This document shows positions 17,561-26,641 of a DNA stretch of 64,000 nucleotides, piece by piece. The stretch covers positions 1,736,001 through 1,800,000 of the forward strand of contig NZ_JAGHKP010000001.1 in the NCBI RefSeq assembly GCF_017742215.1. The letters are read 5' to 3'. A program made the position numbers and the translations under genes. How positions within the stretch are numbered: the stretch's first letter is position 1; the number at the start of each line of letters is the position of its first letter. Origin of the DNA: Chitinophaga chungangae (GTDB lineage: Bacteria; Bacteroidota; Bacteroidia; Chitinophagales; Chitinophagaceae). The notes beneath the pieces are model-generated. The model ran no database searches, was not told the DNA's origin, and worked only from the letters and a program-made list of their open reading frames with translations.

Positions 17561-18863
17561 CCTGCGATACCTGGCGCCGTTTTCCCTGGCAGCGTTGCTG
17601 TTTTGCGCCGCCTGTTCCACCGCAAAAAGAGGGCTTTTTGTGAAAAGAACTCCACACGAGCAATATGCGAGCAGCCTTACTTCGGGCGGACTGAAAGAAA
17701 CGGCTTTGGGCAGCGCCTGGTTTGCCGCGGCAGACAAAGCCCTGGCGCGCCCGCTTTCCATCACGCTGCCTTACCGCGAAACCGGTTATTTCCCTGCCGA
17801 AAAACCCGCCGCGGCCGGGTATGCGTTCGCCGTTCGCCGTGGTGAAAAGATCGTGGTGCGGGTGAGCGTACAGCCGCCCGGGAATATTTTGCTGTTTACG
17901 GAACTTTGGCAGCCGGCGGAAAACAATACTTCATCTTTTATTGCATCGGCCGATACGCTTACCCGTGTGCTCGAGCACGAGGTGACCCGCGACGGCAGGC
18001 TGGTGCTCCGCCTGCAACCCGAGTTGCTGAAAGGCGCGGAATACACCGTGTCTGTCACCACTGCCGCCAGCCTGGCTTTTCCCGTAAGCGGGGGCACCGC
18101 ATCGAAGATCGGCAGTTTCTGGGGCGACAGCCGCGACCATGGCGCGCGCAGTCATGAAGGAGTAGACATCTTCGGGAAATTCCGCACGCCGGTAGTGGCC
18201 GCGGCAGACGGTTTTGTTACGCGGGCCGGGGAAAACAACCTGGGTGGAAAAGTGGTGTTCATGCAGCCGGAACAGAAAGATTACACGCTGTATTACGCGC
18301 ACCTCGACGAGCAATTGGTGTCTGCCGGCCAGCGTGTGTCCACCGGCGATACGCTCGGCCTGATGGGCAATACCGGTAATGCCCGCAATACACCTACCCA
18401 TTTGCATTTCGGTATTTACACCAGCGGCGGCGCGGTAGACCCGCTGCCTTTTATCCGTTCATTCAAATCGGAAGCGCCCGCCGTAACCGCTTCGCTCGAC
18501 TTGCTGAACGATATGGCGCGCACGGCCACGGCCGCATCGCTTCGTGAAACGCCTGAAAAGAACGGCGCCGTGGCGGTGAAACTGCCCGCCAATCATGTGT
18601 TGCGGGTGAGGGCCGTTTACCGTGGCTGGTACCGGGTAGAATTGCCCGATCAGCGGGAAGGCTTTATCGAAAGTTCGGCGGTAACGGGCAAATCTTACCG
18701 CAACCGAAAGGCGAAAGACACGCTGCGCCTGCTGGACATGCCGTCCACTGTAGCGGGCGTGAAAACATTGGTCCCCGAAGGCGGGAACATCACCGTGCTG
18801 GGCACTTTCAACGGTTTTCAACTGGTAAAGGCAGGGGAAAATGAAGGTTGGGTGGAAGAATGA
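17553..18863 (+). CDS. M23 (LytM-type) peptidase lipoprotein with SH3-like end
   Basis: From ATG 17553, which overlaps the alkB-like stop, the product is 436 residues with a lipoprotein signal ending LLFCAACSTAKRG. The M23 domain lies at about residues 195-310. SHEGVDIFGKFRTPVVAAADG carries the H-x(n)-D zinc pair, YYAHLDEQL and THLHFGIY carry the HxH motif, and GDTLGLMGNTGN is between them. It is therefore probably an active murein endopeptidase. The C-terminus holds SH3-like segments (VLRVRAVYRGWYRVEL, then GFQLVKAGENEGWVEE). Degenerate copies of this final segment lie directly downstream. Confidence 0.9.
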   Translation: MINLRYLAPFSLAALLFCAACSTAKRGLFVKRTPHEQYASSLTSGGLKETALGSAWFAAADKALARPLSITLPYRETGYFPAEKPAAAGYAFAVRRGEKIVVRVSVQPPGNILLFTELWQPAENNTSSFIASADTLTRVLEHEVTRDGRLVLRLQPELLKGAEYTVSVTTAASLAFPVSGGTASKIGSFWGDSRDHGARSHEGVDIFGKFRTPVVAAADGFVTRAGENNLGGKVVFMQPEQKDYTLYYAHLDEQLVSAGQRVSTGDTLGLMGNTGNARNTPTHLHFGIYTSGGAVDPLPFIRSFKSEAPAVTASLDLLNDMARTATAASLRETPEKNGAVAVKLPANHVLRVRAVYRGWYRVELPDQREGFIESSAVTGKSYRNRKAKDTLRLLDMPSTVAGVKTLVPEGGNITVLGTFNGFQLVKAGENEGWVEE

Positions 18864-19012
18864 AAAAGAAAGAGAAATTTCCTGCGGGTTCAGGGCTTCA
18901 ACCGGGAAAGGGCAGGGAAAATGAAGAGTAGATAAAAAAATAAACAAAGGAAAATTTCTTCATTGGTTTTCAACTGGAAAGCAAGGAAAATGAAAATTGG
19001 GTAGAAGAATAA
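18813..19012 (+). repeat. Three degenerate copies of the M23 gene tail
   Basis: The last 50 bases of the M23 gene (18813-18863, from GGTTTTCAACTGG to GAAGAATGA) recur as a weak copy at 18893-18934 and a better copy at 18965-19012. The third copy could encode GFQLESKENENWVEE, which is close to the true end GFQLVKAGENEGWVEE. Copy spacing is about 80 and 72 bases. The downstream copies have no start and look like decayed tandem duplications of the SH3-like end. Confidence 0.65.
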
Positions 19013-19036
19013 AACTGGCGGAAACAAAAAAAGTTC

Positions 19037-19891
19037 TTAAAACAAACTGCTCTGCACCGCGGTGGGTATGGCCGACCGCTTTTTCTTCGCCGCCTGCAAA
19101 ACAGGCAGGGGCAAAGGGGAGGCAACCAGTTCTCCGGGAAATACTTCGTATACTTTCGAAGCTTCATAACGGGAAGCTACGGCCACGTGTACGGTGCCTG
19201 CGTGCCGGGAGAAGATCTCCTGCACCAGCGCCGGATCGTTGTTGTCGCGGGAAAGATGGGAGAGCAGCAGCACCTGCATGCCGTCCGGCCGGTGTTGCCT
19301 GAACAGGTCCAGCGCCTGCTGGTTGGAAAGATGCCCCTGGCCGCCACGGATGCGGTTCTTCAGGAACACGGGATACCGCCCTTTCTCCAGCATGTCCGTA
19401 TCGTAATTCGCTTCGAGAAAAGCCGCATGGCATTGGCGGAAATGATGCACCAGCTGATCGCAGCACTGCCCGATGTCGGTGAACACACCGATGGACACGC
19501 CGTTGCCGCTTACCAAAAAACTGTGCGGATCGCTGGCGTCGTGGTGTTTTACGAACGCGGTCACCTGCAATTGCCCGACCGTTACCGGCTGCTGCGGGCC
19601 GAAAGGAATGCCTTTCAGTTGCATCCGGCTGTGGTGGAGGGTTTGCTCGGTAATGTACACGGGCAGCCCGTACTTTTTCGCCAGTACCGGCACGCCGCTG
19701 ATATGATCGGTATGTTCGTGGGAAATAAAAATGGCTTTTACTGTGCTCATCGTCAGGCCGAGGCAGCGCATCCGGCGCTCTACTTCGCGGCAGGAAATAC
19801 CCACGTCGATCAGAACGGCCTCTCCGGCGTTCCCGACGTAATAACAGTTCCCGTTACTGCCTGAATTTAAAGATGTGATGAACAACGACAT
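19037..19891 (-). CDS. Metallo-beta-lactamase-fold hydrolase (YycJ/WalJ-like)
   Basis: The 284-residue protein has the order of motifs seen in the VicX/YycJ group: LNSGSNGNCYYVG, VLIDVGISCREVERRM, then the metal motif FISHEHTDHISGV. FVKHHDASDPHSFLV, FTDIGQC and LLLSHLSRDNN follow. These enzymes bind two metals and act on phosphodiester or related bonds; the true substrate is uncertain. In Firmicutes the relative is linked to cell-wall control and DNA repair. It stands between the M23 tail repeats and the end of the exopolysaccharide gene cluster, 22 bases from the HK-like gene. Confidence 0.88.
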   Translation of the reverse strand: MSLFITSLNSGSNGNCYYVGNAGEAVLIDVGISCREVERRMRCLGLTMSTVKAIFISHEHTDHISGVPVLAKKYGLPVYITEQTLHHSRMQLKGIPFGPQQPVTVGQLQVTAFVKHHDASDPHSFLVSGNGVSIGVFTDIGQCCDQLVHHFRQCHAAFLEANYDTDMLEKGRYPVFLKNRIRGGQGHLSNQQALDLFRQHRPDGMQVLLLSHLSRDNNDPALVQEIFSRHAGTVHVAVASRYEASKVYEVFPGELVASPLPLPVLQAAKKKRSAIPTAVQSSLF

Positions 19892-19913
19892 ACGATCTGC
19901 AAAGAAACAGATT

Positions 19914-20630
19914 TTAATTCACATCGTAGGGGATGGAAACCAGCATTTCTATCCGGCCTTCCGGGAGAGAGGTAAGCTCGAACCGGCCTTCGTGCAGCTC
20001 CGCCACGTAGCCAATCAGGCTGCAGATGCGCTGGTCGAGGAAGGCCTGGAGGCTCTCCTGGCCGATGCCGGGGATGGAAGAGGAAAGGGAACGGTCGTTG
20101 GCATTGGCGAGGTACACGCCTTTGAGCTCCACTGCATCCTTGCCGAAAATAACGTCGAGCCGGGGCGTTTCTTTTGCGTCCGCATTGCGCTGCATGCGGA
20201 AAAGCATGTTGAGCAGCAACTGTTTTACCAGGAATTCGTCCACATAAGCCACTTCACGGTTGCTGTCCGCCTGGAAATGCACCCATTTGGAGAACAGCGG
20301 CGCATACCGGTCGTCTTCCACCACGTTTTTCAGCAGCCGCACGATCTGCGTGGGGCTGCGTTTGGCAGTCAGCGATTTATTGAGGATATGCTGGATAATA
20401 CGCACGTTCTGTAAGAGAAACTCGAGCTCGATTACCTGCAGTTTGATCGCAGCCGCCTGCCTGTTGATCTTTTCGCCGCTTTTTTCGAGGCTGAACTGCC
20501 CTGAGCCATACAGTTCGATCAGTTCAACGCTGGATAAAATTCCTGAAAGTATAGACCTGATTTCATGGAATACATCTTCGATAAGACCCTTATTTTCAGG
20601 AAATTTACTAGCTCCCGTAGAAGAAATCAT
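19914..20630 (-). CDS. Histidine-kinase-like protein with degenerate ATPase half
   Basis: The 238 residues start with a DHp-like helix around FHEIRSILSGILSSVELIEL, with a histidine where the kinase phospho-acceptor lies. The second half follows a HATPase outline (EFLVKQLLLNMLFRMQRN in place of the N-box; RICSLIGYVAELHEGRFEL and RIEMLVSIPY at the end). However, it lacks the DxGxG motif, and no glycine-rich G2 lid is visible. It is probably not an ATP-using kinase. A Spo0B/ChpT-like phosphotransfer or scaffold role is possible. It lies 89 bases beyond the tyrosine-phosphatase gene at the end of the exopolysaccharide operon, and regulation of that operon is a plausible inference. Confidence 0.6.
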   Translation of the reverse strand: MISSTGASKFPENKGLIEDVFHEIRSILSGILSSVELIELYGSGQFSLEKSGEKINRQAAAIKLQVIELEFLLQNVRIIQHILNKSLTAKRSPTQIVRLLKNVVEDDRYAPLFSKWVHFQADSNREVAYVDEFLVKQLLLNMLFRMQRNADAKETPRLDVIFGKDAVELKGVYLANANDRSLSSSIPGIGQESLQAFLDQRICSLIGYVAELHEGRFELTSLPEGRIEMLVSIPYDVN

Positions 20631-20719
20631 TATGCAACCCTTGTTTTTATGTATTCAGTTTTTAAATAAGCCGCTATCGTACGGCGGTTAACGTGTTTTT
20701 TAAAATTACAATATTTTGA

Positions 20720-21421
20720 TTATAACCCTTCATTTTTTATCACCGCATCGCCGAGTTTGGTAAGAACGGACGCATCGGGCAATGAGCGGGAAAGCGCATC
20801 AAGATGGCGCTGGTGATGCGCGTCCGTTCCCGTGAACTGCACCAGTCCCGCATTCACCAGCTGCGTCGCCATTTTTTGCACGCGTGTGCCGTAATACCCG
20901 TGCAGCGACAATAAATTCACCTGTAACATTACGCCCGCTTCCTGCAGCTCATGATAAAAATCCAATTGCCCGTGCAGGTACGTGTACCGCTCGGGATGCG
21001 CGAGTATCGGCTCGTAACCCGCCATTTTCATGTTGAAGAAAACGGAACGGTAAGTAACGGGCAATGCAAGAAAAGGAAATTCCACCAGCACGTATTTGCT
21101 GTTGATGGTGAGCAGCGGCGTTTTGTCTTCCAGCAATGATTCAAAATAATCGTCTACCAGGTATTCGGCCGCCGCATCCAGCTCCACGTCGATGCCGGCC
21201 CGTTCGGTTTCGGCGCGCACCGCATCCAGCGCGGGAAGGATGGTGTCCGCATCGTTGTACCACACGCCGGACATGATGTGCGGCGTGGTAATCAGCCGCG
21301 TATAACCCAGTTCCCGCAATTGCCGGATGAGCGAAAGCGAATCGTTCATGTCCTTCGCGCCGTCGTCCAGCCCGGGAAGCAGGTGCGAATGCATGTCCTG
21401 CCGGTTTGTATCAGAATGCAT
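20720..21421 (-). CDS. CpsB/YwqE-type PHP-fold tyrosine phosphatase
   Basis: The 233-residue protein has PHP metal motifs: DMHSHLLPGLDDGAKDM at the start, TTPHIMSG, PILAHPERYTYLHG, and FTGTDAHHQRH near the end. In capsule and exopolysaccharide loci these manganese enzymes dephosphorylate the C-terminal tyrosines of the Wzc-like autokinase, and one such kinase is encoded at 36160-38538. Kinase and phosphatase thus sit near opposite ends of one operon. Its start overlaps the end of the initiating transferase gene by 11 bases. Confidence 0.92.
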   Translation of the reverse strand: MHSDTNRQDMHSHLLPGLDDGAKDMNDSLSLIRQLRELGYTRLITTPHIMSGVWYNDADTILPALDAVRAETERAGIDVELDAAAEYLVDDYFESLLEDKTPLLTINSKYVLVEFPFLALPVTYRSVFFNMKMAGYEPILAHPERYTYLHGQLDFYHELQEAGVMLQVNLLSLHGYYGTRVQKMATQLVNAGLVQFTGTDAHHQRHLDALSRSLPDASVLTKLGDAVIKNEGL

Positions 21422-22796
21422 TTTTTTCTCCTTTTATGGTGTTGGCCACCGTTAAGAATATGATGCGGAGGTCCAGGTAAACAGACCAGTGCTCCATGTA
21501 CCAGATGTCGTGCTCCACGCGTTTGCGCAGCTGGTTCTCTTCCGTGATCTCCCCGCGGAAGCCGTTTACCTGCGCCCATCCGCTGATGCCCGGTTTCAGG
21601 TAATGGCGGATCATGTATTGCTGGATGATGCGGGAGTATTCTTCGGTATGTTTCAGCATGTGCGGCCTCGGCCCGATGATGGACATATCGCCGGCCAGCA
21701 CGTTGAGGAATTGCGGGATCTCGTCGAGGTTCGTTTTGCGGAGGATGCGCCCGACGCGCGTAAACCGTTTGTCGTTGCGCGTGGCCTGTTTGGCGTTGGC
21801 GTCTTTGTTCACGTACATGCTGCGCAGCTTCAGGCAGCGGAACGTTTTGTTGTTGCGCCCCGTGCGGTGCTGTACGAAAAATACCGGCCCTTTCGATTCC
21901 AGTTTGATCAGCAGCGCCAGCAGCGGAATGAGCCAGCTGAGCAGGAAAATGGCGACCAGCCCGCTGAAAACCAGGTCGAACAAACGTTTCCTGATCTGGT
22001 TCGCCAGGTCGTCCAGCGGTTCGGAGCGGAGCGAAATAACGGGGATGTTGTTGAAATAGTCCACGTAGATCTGCCGGTTCACGAACATTTTAAAATCGGG
22101 CACAAAACGGAAATGGATGAAATGCTGCTCGGCTTCGTACGCCAGCGTATAGAGATACGGGTTTTCTTCCGGCGAAAGGGTGGAGTAGATCTCGCGGATG
22201 TTGTTGTCTTTCGCGTAAGGCACGCATTCCTTGAGGCTGCCGATCACGGGGTAATACGACAGCTCGTTCACTTTGTTGTATTCCTCGAAATACCCTTCGA
22301 ACTTGAGGTTGCTTTTTTCCGTCACCAGGTTGTCCGCCAGTTTTTTCGACATTTCGTTGTACCCGAGTATCACCATTTTCCTTTCCACGTCTTTACTTTT
22401 GAGGATGGAATTGGTGACCCAGAAAAAGAGGAGCCTGTTCAGCGCTACCAGTACCGAGAAAAGAATGCAGTACATGATCACGAAAAATCGGGAGTACAGT
22501 TCGCCGTACAGGAAAAGGAACAGCAGCAGCGCGAGCAGGTAAAACACCATGGCCTGCACGGTTTTTCGCGCCATTCTTTCGTAGCTCAGCTGCTGCGTGA
22601 GCCCGTAAATGCCCGTGGTGTACAGGCTGATGGCCCAGGCTACGTTAGACACGAGCAGGAAAGCGTCCGCGCCGTTGTGTACCTGCAGGTCGTACTGGCG
22701 TAGCCCGAAGCCCGCTACAAAAAATATAGCGTTGAGCCAGATAAAATCCAGCACGATGATTTGTATGAGACTGATCTTGAGATAACGGCTTAACAT
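21411..22796 (-). CDS. Undecaprenyl-phosphate sugar-phosphate transferase (WcaJ-like)
   Basis: The 461-residue membrane enzyme should start repeat-unit synthesis by moving a sugar phosphate, usually glucose-1-phosphate, to undecaprenyl phosphate. Four N-terminal membrane segments and a CoA-binding-like domain (KMVILGYNEMSKKLADNL) precede a transmembrane hairpin (RLFDLVFSGLVAIFLLSWLI). The catalytic bacterial-sugar-transferase domain follows, with GPVFFVQHRTGRNNKTF, KLRSMYVN, TNLDEIPQFLNVLAGDMSII, GPRPHM and KPGISGWAQVNGFRG. The full two-part structure matches WcaJ/EpsE-type enzymes. It overlaps both neighbours. Confidence 0.93.
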   Translation of the reverse strand: MLSRYLKISLIQIIVLDFIWLNAIFFVAGFGLRQYDLQVHNGADAFLLVSNVAWAISLYTTGIYGLTQQLSYERMARKTVQAMVFYLLALLLFLFLYGELYSRFFVIMYCILFSVLVALNRLLFFWVTNSILKSKDVERKMVILGYNEMSKKLADNLVTEKSNLKFEGYFEEYNKVNELSYYPVIGSLKECVPYAKDNNIREIYSTLSPEENPYLYTLAYEAEQHFIHFRFVPDFKMFVNRQIYVDYFNNIPVISLRSEPLDDLANQIRKRLFDLVFSGLVAIFLLSWLIPLLALLIKLESKGPVFFVQHRTGRNNKTFRCLKLRSMYVNKDANAKQATRNDKRFTRVGRILRKTNLDEIPQFLNVLAGDMSIIGPRPHMLKHTEEYSRIIQQYMIRHYLKPGISGWAQVNGFRGEITEENQLRKRVEHDIWYMEHWSVYLDLRIIFLTVANTIKGEKNAF

Positions 22797-24046
22797 GTTT
22801 TCAGATTCAGATTACGATGAACGACAATTTCTTCGAACCGGCCCATTACGCCGGAAATGGCAAGATGTTCGGCGGCATAAGCGCGCGCGTTGCTGGTAAT
22901 GCCCGCGTTACCGCCGCCCACGGCCAGCGCCACGCCTTCGTTGAGCGCCTGCTGGTCTTCGGCCTTCACCAGGATGCCCATCTGGTATTTATCTACCAGC
23001 GCATGCAGCCCCGATCCCGGGTTGGCGGTTACCAGCGCCAGTCCGCCCACGGCCAGTATGGTGCTGAGTTTGGAAGGCATCACGAGGTCGGAGGCCCCGG
23101 CTTTCTGGATCACGAGATGCACGTCGGCCATGTTGAGAAAACGGTTGAACCGCTCGAACGGCTGGATGGGATAAAACACCACGTTTTCCAGTTCCATTTC
23201 CGCCGCCAGCGCTTCCAGTTTCGATTTGTAAGGCCCGGAGCCGCATATCACGAACCGCAGGTCCGGCCGGTTGCGCATGGCTTTCGCCGTGTGCAGGATC
23301 GATTCCAGCCCCTGTTTTTCGCCGATGGCGCCGGAGTAAAGGATCACTTTGTCCGCCGCCGAAAAGCCGTATTCCTGTTTTAAGTTTTCTTTTTCATCTA
23401 CCGGGAAAAACAGCGAAGTGTCCACCCAGTTCGGGAAAAACTGCACGGGCTTCGGTATCTTCTGACCGATGCGCTGCATCATGCCGTCGGAGATGCTGCT
23501 TACCACGTCCGCCCGTTTCAGGATAAATTTTTCCAGTCCGAACAGCATGTTGATCAGCCGCGGAGAACGGATCATCTCCAGGTCGCGCGCGGCTTCTATC
23601 TGCAGGTCCTGTATATGGTAAAGGAATTGCGCGCCGCGCAGTTTTTTGTACAGCACGGCCAGCAGCCCCAGTTGGAACGAAGGCGCCACGGTGATCACGA
23701 TATCGTGTTTTTTCGATGGCAGCAGCTGCAATAATTTGAAGAAGGCGGATACGGAGAACGACAGGTCCAGCAATATTCTTTTTTTGCCGGTGGGCTGCGC
23801 CGGCACGTATTGCGGGCAGCGGTGGACCTTCAGTTTCCCGTTGTGGCTCACTTCTTTTTTATACCAGCGTTTGCTGCGGTCGTAAGGTTTTTGCACTTCC
23901 CATTGCGGGTAGTAAGGGTAGGAGGTGATCACGGTGCATTGATATCCGTTCTCCACCAGCCAGTTGATCATTTCCCCGTTATATTTTCCGATGCCGGTGG
24001 GCTCAGGGGAGAAGTTCCCGCCGATCAGCAATACTCTTTTAGACAT
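22790..24046 (-). CDS. GT4 glycosyltransferase, WcaI/WbuB-like
   Basis: The 418-residue enzyme opens with VLLIGGNFSPEPTGIGKYNG and ITSYPYYPQW, the pattern of WcaI/WbuB-type enzymes of colanic acid and O-antigen loci. The C-terminal GT-B half shows VILYSGAIGEKQGLESILH and FVICGSGPYKSKLEALA, and ends with VMPSKLSTILAVGG. It should add a sugar from a nucleotide donor to the lipid-linked acceptor, in WcaI often L-fucose; the exact sugar here is not shown. Overlaps of seven and eight bases with both neighbours indicate translational coupling. Confidence 0.9.
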   Translation of the reverse strand: MSKRVLLIGGNFSPEPTGIGKYNGEMINWLVENGYQCTVITSYPYYPQWEVQKPYDRSKRWYKKEVSHNGKLKVHRCPQYVPAQPTGKKRILLDLSFSVSAFFKLLQLLPSKKHDIVITVAPSFQLGLLAVLYKKLRGAQFLYHIQDLQIEAARDLEMIRSPRLINMLFGLEKFILKRADVVSSISDGMMQRIGQKIPKPVQFFPNWVDTSLFFPVDEKENLKQEYGFSAADKVILYSGAIGEKQGLESILHTAKAMRNRPDLRFVICGSGPYKSKLEALAAEMELENVVFYPIQPFERFNRFLNMADVHLVIQKAGASDLVMPSKLSTILAVGGLALVTANPGSGLHALVDKYQMGILVKAEDQQALNEGVALAVGGGNAGITSNARAYAAEHLAISGVMGRFEEIVVHRNLNLKTC

Positions 24047-24599
24047 TTGTTTTCATCGTTCTTTTTCGCACAAAAGCGGCGGGATTGCCGGCGTATATCT
24101 GCCAGGGCGCCAGGTCTTTCGTTGCGACGGATTTTACGGTTAAGATGGAATGCGAGCCGCAGGAAACGCCCGGGCACACAATGGATTCCGCGCCGATCCA
24201 CACGCCGTCTTCCAGCCTGATCCTGCCCAGGCGGTACGGAAAGTCCGCCTGCGTGTAATCGTGGTTGCCGGTGAGCAGCAGCGCGCCCTGCGAGATGCAT
24301 ACGTGGCTGCCGATGTGCACGTCTTCCAGGTTGTCTATCCATACGGATTCCCCGATCCAGCAATGGTCGCCGATGCGGAGCCGCCAGGGATTTTTAATGC
24401 GCACTTTCGTTTTGATCACCAGCCCTTTGCCCACTTTTGCGCCGAAAAGGCGCAGCAGGCCGGCTTTCAGGCCCATCGGCCAGGGAATGGCGCTGTTCAG
24501 CACATAATAATTCACAAAGTACCAGCTAAGCACTTTCCATTTCGGGCCGGCTTTGTAACCGCCGGTGCTGAATGCGGACAGATCGGTCGTCGTTTCCAT
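24039..24599 (-). CDS. WcaF-like colanic-acid-type O-acetyltransferase
   Basis: The 186 residues form a left-handed beta-helix acyltransferase with hexapeptide repeats (VGKGLVIKTKVRIKNPWRLRIG, CWIGESVWIDNLEDVHIGSHVCISQGALLL). The catalytic-type histidine is in LLTGNHDYTQADF, and the fold closes with YAGNPAAFVRKR. The N-terminal WKVLSWYFVNYYVLNSAIPWP is characteristic of WcaF. It probably acetylates a sugar of the repeat unit. The start overlaps the preceding GT2 stop by one base. Confidence 0.9.
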   Translation of the reverse strand: METTTDLSAFSTGGYKAGPKWKVLSWYFVNYYVLNSAIPWPMGLKAGLLRLFGAKVGKGLVIKTKVRIKNPWRLRIGDHCWIGESVWIDNLEDVHIGSHVCISQGALLLTGNHDYTQADFPYRLGRIRLEDGVWIGAESIVCPGVSCGSHSILTVKSVATKDLAPWQIYAGNPAAFVRKRTMKTNV

Positions 24600-25498
24600 C
24601 AGATGGCGATATTATAATCGGTTCGTAACAGTTCGATCAGTTTTTCCCTCCGGGTGTCTCCCTTCAGTTTTTCCTCGAATTCTCTCATGTTCACGTCTAC
24701 CAGCAGCCGGTACCAGTACCCCTGCATAAAATGGAAGATGAACCCTTTGTAACCGTCCAGGAAACCGAAACGCAGGAAATAACGGAAGAAAAAATATAGG
24801 CTGGCGCGCGCGCCGGGCGACAGCGAAGCGTAGACCTTTTCTTTCAGGTAACGTTTGCGTTTGGCCTGCGAGCTTTCGTTTTGCAGCAGCCTGCCGTCGC
24901 TGTCCAGGAAGCCGTATTTGATGTTCAGCAGGTCCACCATTTCGCGGATGGCGTAATTGTTATGTTTGTTCACCCACCAGTGGATCGAGTTCAGGTTATG
25001 GTCTACGATATGCTCGCGCAGCATCGTGGTGCCGTCGCCGGACAGTACGATATGCTCGTCCATCCAGCGTTGCTCGATGCTGCCCGCGCCGTTGCGCCAG
25101 ATGCGCAGCAGGGTGTGCGGGTAAAAGCCGCCATAGCGGATCCATTTGCCTTTGAACAATACTTTCCGGCGGATGTAAATACCGGTGATGTTATCGGCGA
25201 TCTTCGCTTCGTTGATCTCCTTTACCAGTGCGGGTTCCAGGTATTCGTCCGCGTCCATGCGCATTACCCAGGGATTTTGAATGCTGCAATTGTCCAGCGC
25301 CCACTGGAACTGCACGGCGTAGTTCACCCATTTGTTGCGGAAGATGCGCGCGCCGTACGATTCCGCGATGGCCACGGTGTCGTCGGTAGACCCGGCGTCG
25401 ATGATGCAGATGTCGTCGCTTACCTGCCGCATGCTTTCCAGGCAGCGGCCGATATGTTTTTGTTCGTTGTATGTTAAAATGATCACCGTGATCTTCAT
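24599..25498 (-). CDS. GT2 family glycosyltransferase
   Basis: The 299-residue protein has a GT-A nucleotide-sugar domain. ITVIILTYNEQKHIGRCLES begins it, IIDAGSTDDTVAIA follows, and the metal motif is in VMRMDADEYLEP. The C-terminal part is rich in basic and aromatic residues (SLYFFFRYFLRFGFLDGYKG), as in lipid-linked sugar transferases related to WcaA/KdtX-type enzymes. Donor and acceptor are unknown. It overlaps the GT4 gene upstream through an ATGA-type junction. Confidence 0.9.
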   Translation of the reverse strand: MKITVIILTYNEQKHIGRCLESMRQVSDDICIIDAGSTDDTVAIAESYGARIFRNKWVNYAVQFQWALDNCSIQNPWVMRMDADEYLEPALVKEINEAKIADNITGIYIRRKVLFKGKWIRYGGFYPHTLLRIWRNGAGSIEQRWMDEHIVLSGDGTTMLREHIVDHNLNSIHWWVNKHNNYAIREMVDLLNIKYGFLDSDGRLLQNESSQAKRKRYLKEKVYASLSPGARASLYFFFRYFLRFGFLDGYKGFIFHFMQGYWYRLLVDVNMREFEEKLKGDTRREKLIELLRTDYNIAI

Positions 25499-26640
25499 GA
25501 TGCTTGTTTTTTGACGGATTGGCGGTACATGGAAACGTAGTCGCTGGCCAGCCGTTTTTCGTTGAAATCTTCCTGCACCTGCACGATGGCTGCTTCGTTG
25601 ATGCGGGCGCGCGCCGCATGGTCGTTGTAGGCGGCGGTTAGTTTGTTCACCACTTCGTCCACATGATCGATGCCGGTTACCCAGCCCAGGTTGTTCCGCC
25701 GTACGTATGGTGCCAGGCCCACATGTTCGCTTACCAGCACCGGCGTGCCCACGGCAAGGCTTTCCAGCACTACCATCGCGAAATTTTCATTGTGAGAGGT
25801 CAGCGCGAAAAGGTCCGATCCCGCGAGGAATGAGAATTTTTCTTCCTTGTCTTTCCACCCCGCCCATTCCACTTTTTCTTCCAGCCCCAGTTGCGCGATC
25901 AAACGGCGCAGTTCTTCGAGATAAGCCGCGTCGCCGTCTCCGGCGATCTGCAGGCGGAAAGGGAAATCCACTTTGGAAAGTGCCAGCAGCAGGATGTCCA
26001 GCCCTTTTTTGGGATGGATGCGGGAAAAAAAGCTGATGGTGAACACCTCGTTTGGTTTCCGGGCGTAACTGCCTTCGGGGAGGCTCACGAGATTGTAGAT
26101 GATCTCGTTGTCCCACCCGTTGTGGATGCGCAGGCAATCGTCCCGCTCCATATCTGAAGTGGTGTGCAGGTACGTGCGGCGCAACAGGTGTTTGCCGAGT
26201 ATGTTGTGCAGTATTTTTTTTGACAGTTTGTTTTTGTGGTTGAACACGAAATCGCACAATACGCCGCGCGGGCTCAGCACGGGGCGGATGCCTTTCATGG
26301 AGCAGATGAGCGAAGCGCCCATTACCAAAAAGTTCCACCAGCTGTGGATGTGCACTACGTCGTAATCTTTGGCGGTGGCCCAGGTGCTGCCCCACAAGCT
26401 GGGCGATACATGCGTATGGTCTTTGGTGATGCGCGGGAAATATTTTACTTCCACGCCGTTCACCACCTGTGTTTCTTTAATTGGCACGTTCAGCTCCTGT
26501 TCGCCATTGGCGGTGGTGGTGTATACCATCACGCGATGGCCCAGGTTCGCCAGCCCTTCCGCCAGCCTCGATACGCTGATGATAGGGCCGCCGTAGATAT
26601 AGGCGGGTTTGTAAGAAGGGACGATAAACAGAATTTTCAT
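25495..26640 (-). CDS. GT4 family glycosyltransferase
   Basis: The 381-residue GT-B enzyme begins ILFIVPSYKPAYIYGGPIIS, a variant of the GT4 acceptor-domain glycine loop. The donor half shows FTISFFSRIHPKKGLDILLLAL and LQIAGDGDAAYLEELRRLI, then the EX7E-like region in ALTSHNENFAMVVLESLAVG. It should add one sugar to the repeat unit. Two bases separate it from the next upstream gene, and four bases are shared with the gene downstream. Confidence 0.9.
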   Translation of the reverse strand: MKILFIVPSYKPAYIYGGPIISVSRLAEGLANLGHRVMVYTTTANGEQELNVPIKETQVVNGVEVKYFPRITKDHTHVSPSLWGSTWATAKDYDVVHIHSWWNFLVMGASLICSMKGIRPVLSPRGVLCDFVFNHKNKLSKKILHNILGKHLLRRTYLHTTSDMERDDCLRIHNGWDNEIIYNLVSLPEGSYARKPNEVFTISFFSRIHPKKGLDILLLALSKVDFPFRLQIAGDGDAAYLEELRRLIAQLGLEEKVEWAGWKDKEEKFSFLAGSDLFALTSHNENFAMVVLESLAVGTPVLVSEHVGLAPYVRRNNLGWVTGIDHVDEVVNKLTAAYNDHAARARINEAAIVQVQEDFNEKRLASDYVSMYRQSVKKQAS

Positions 26641-26641
26641 G

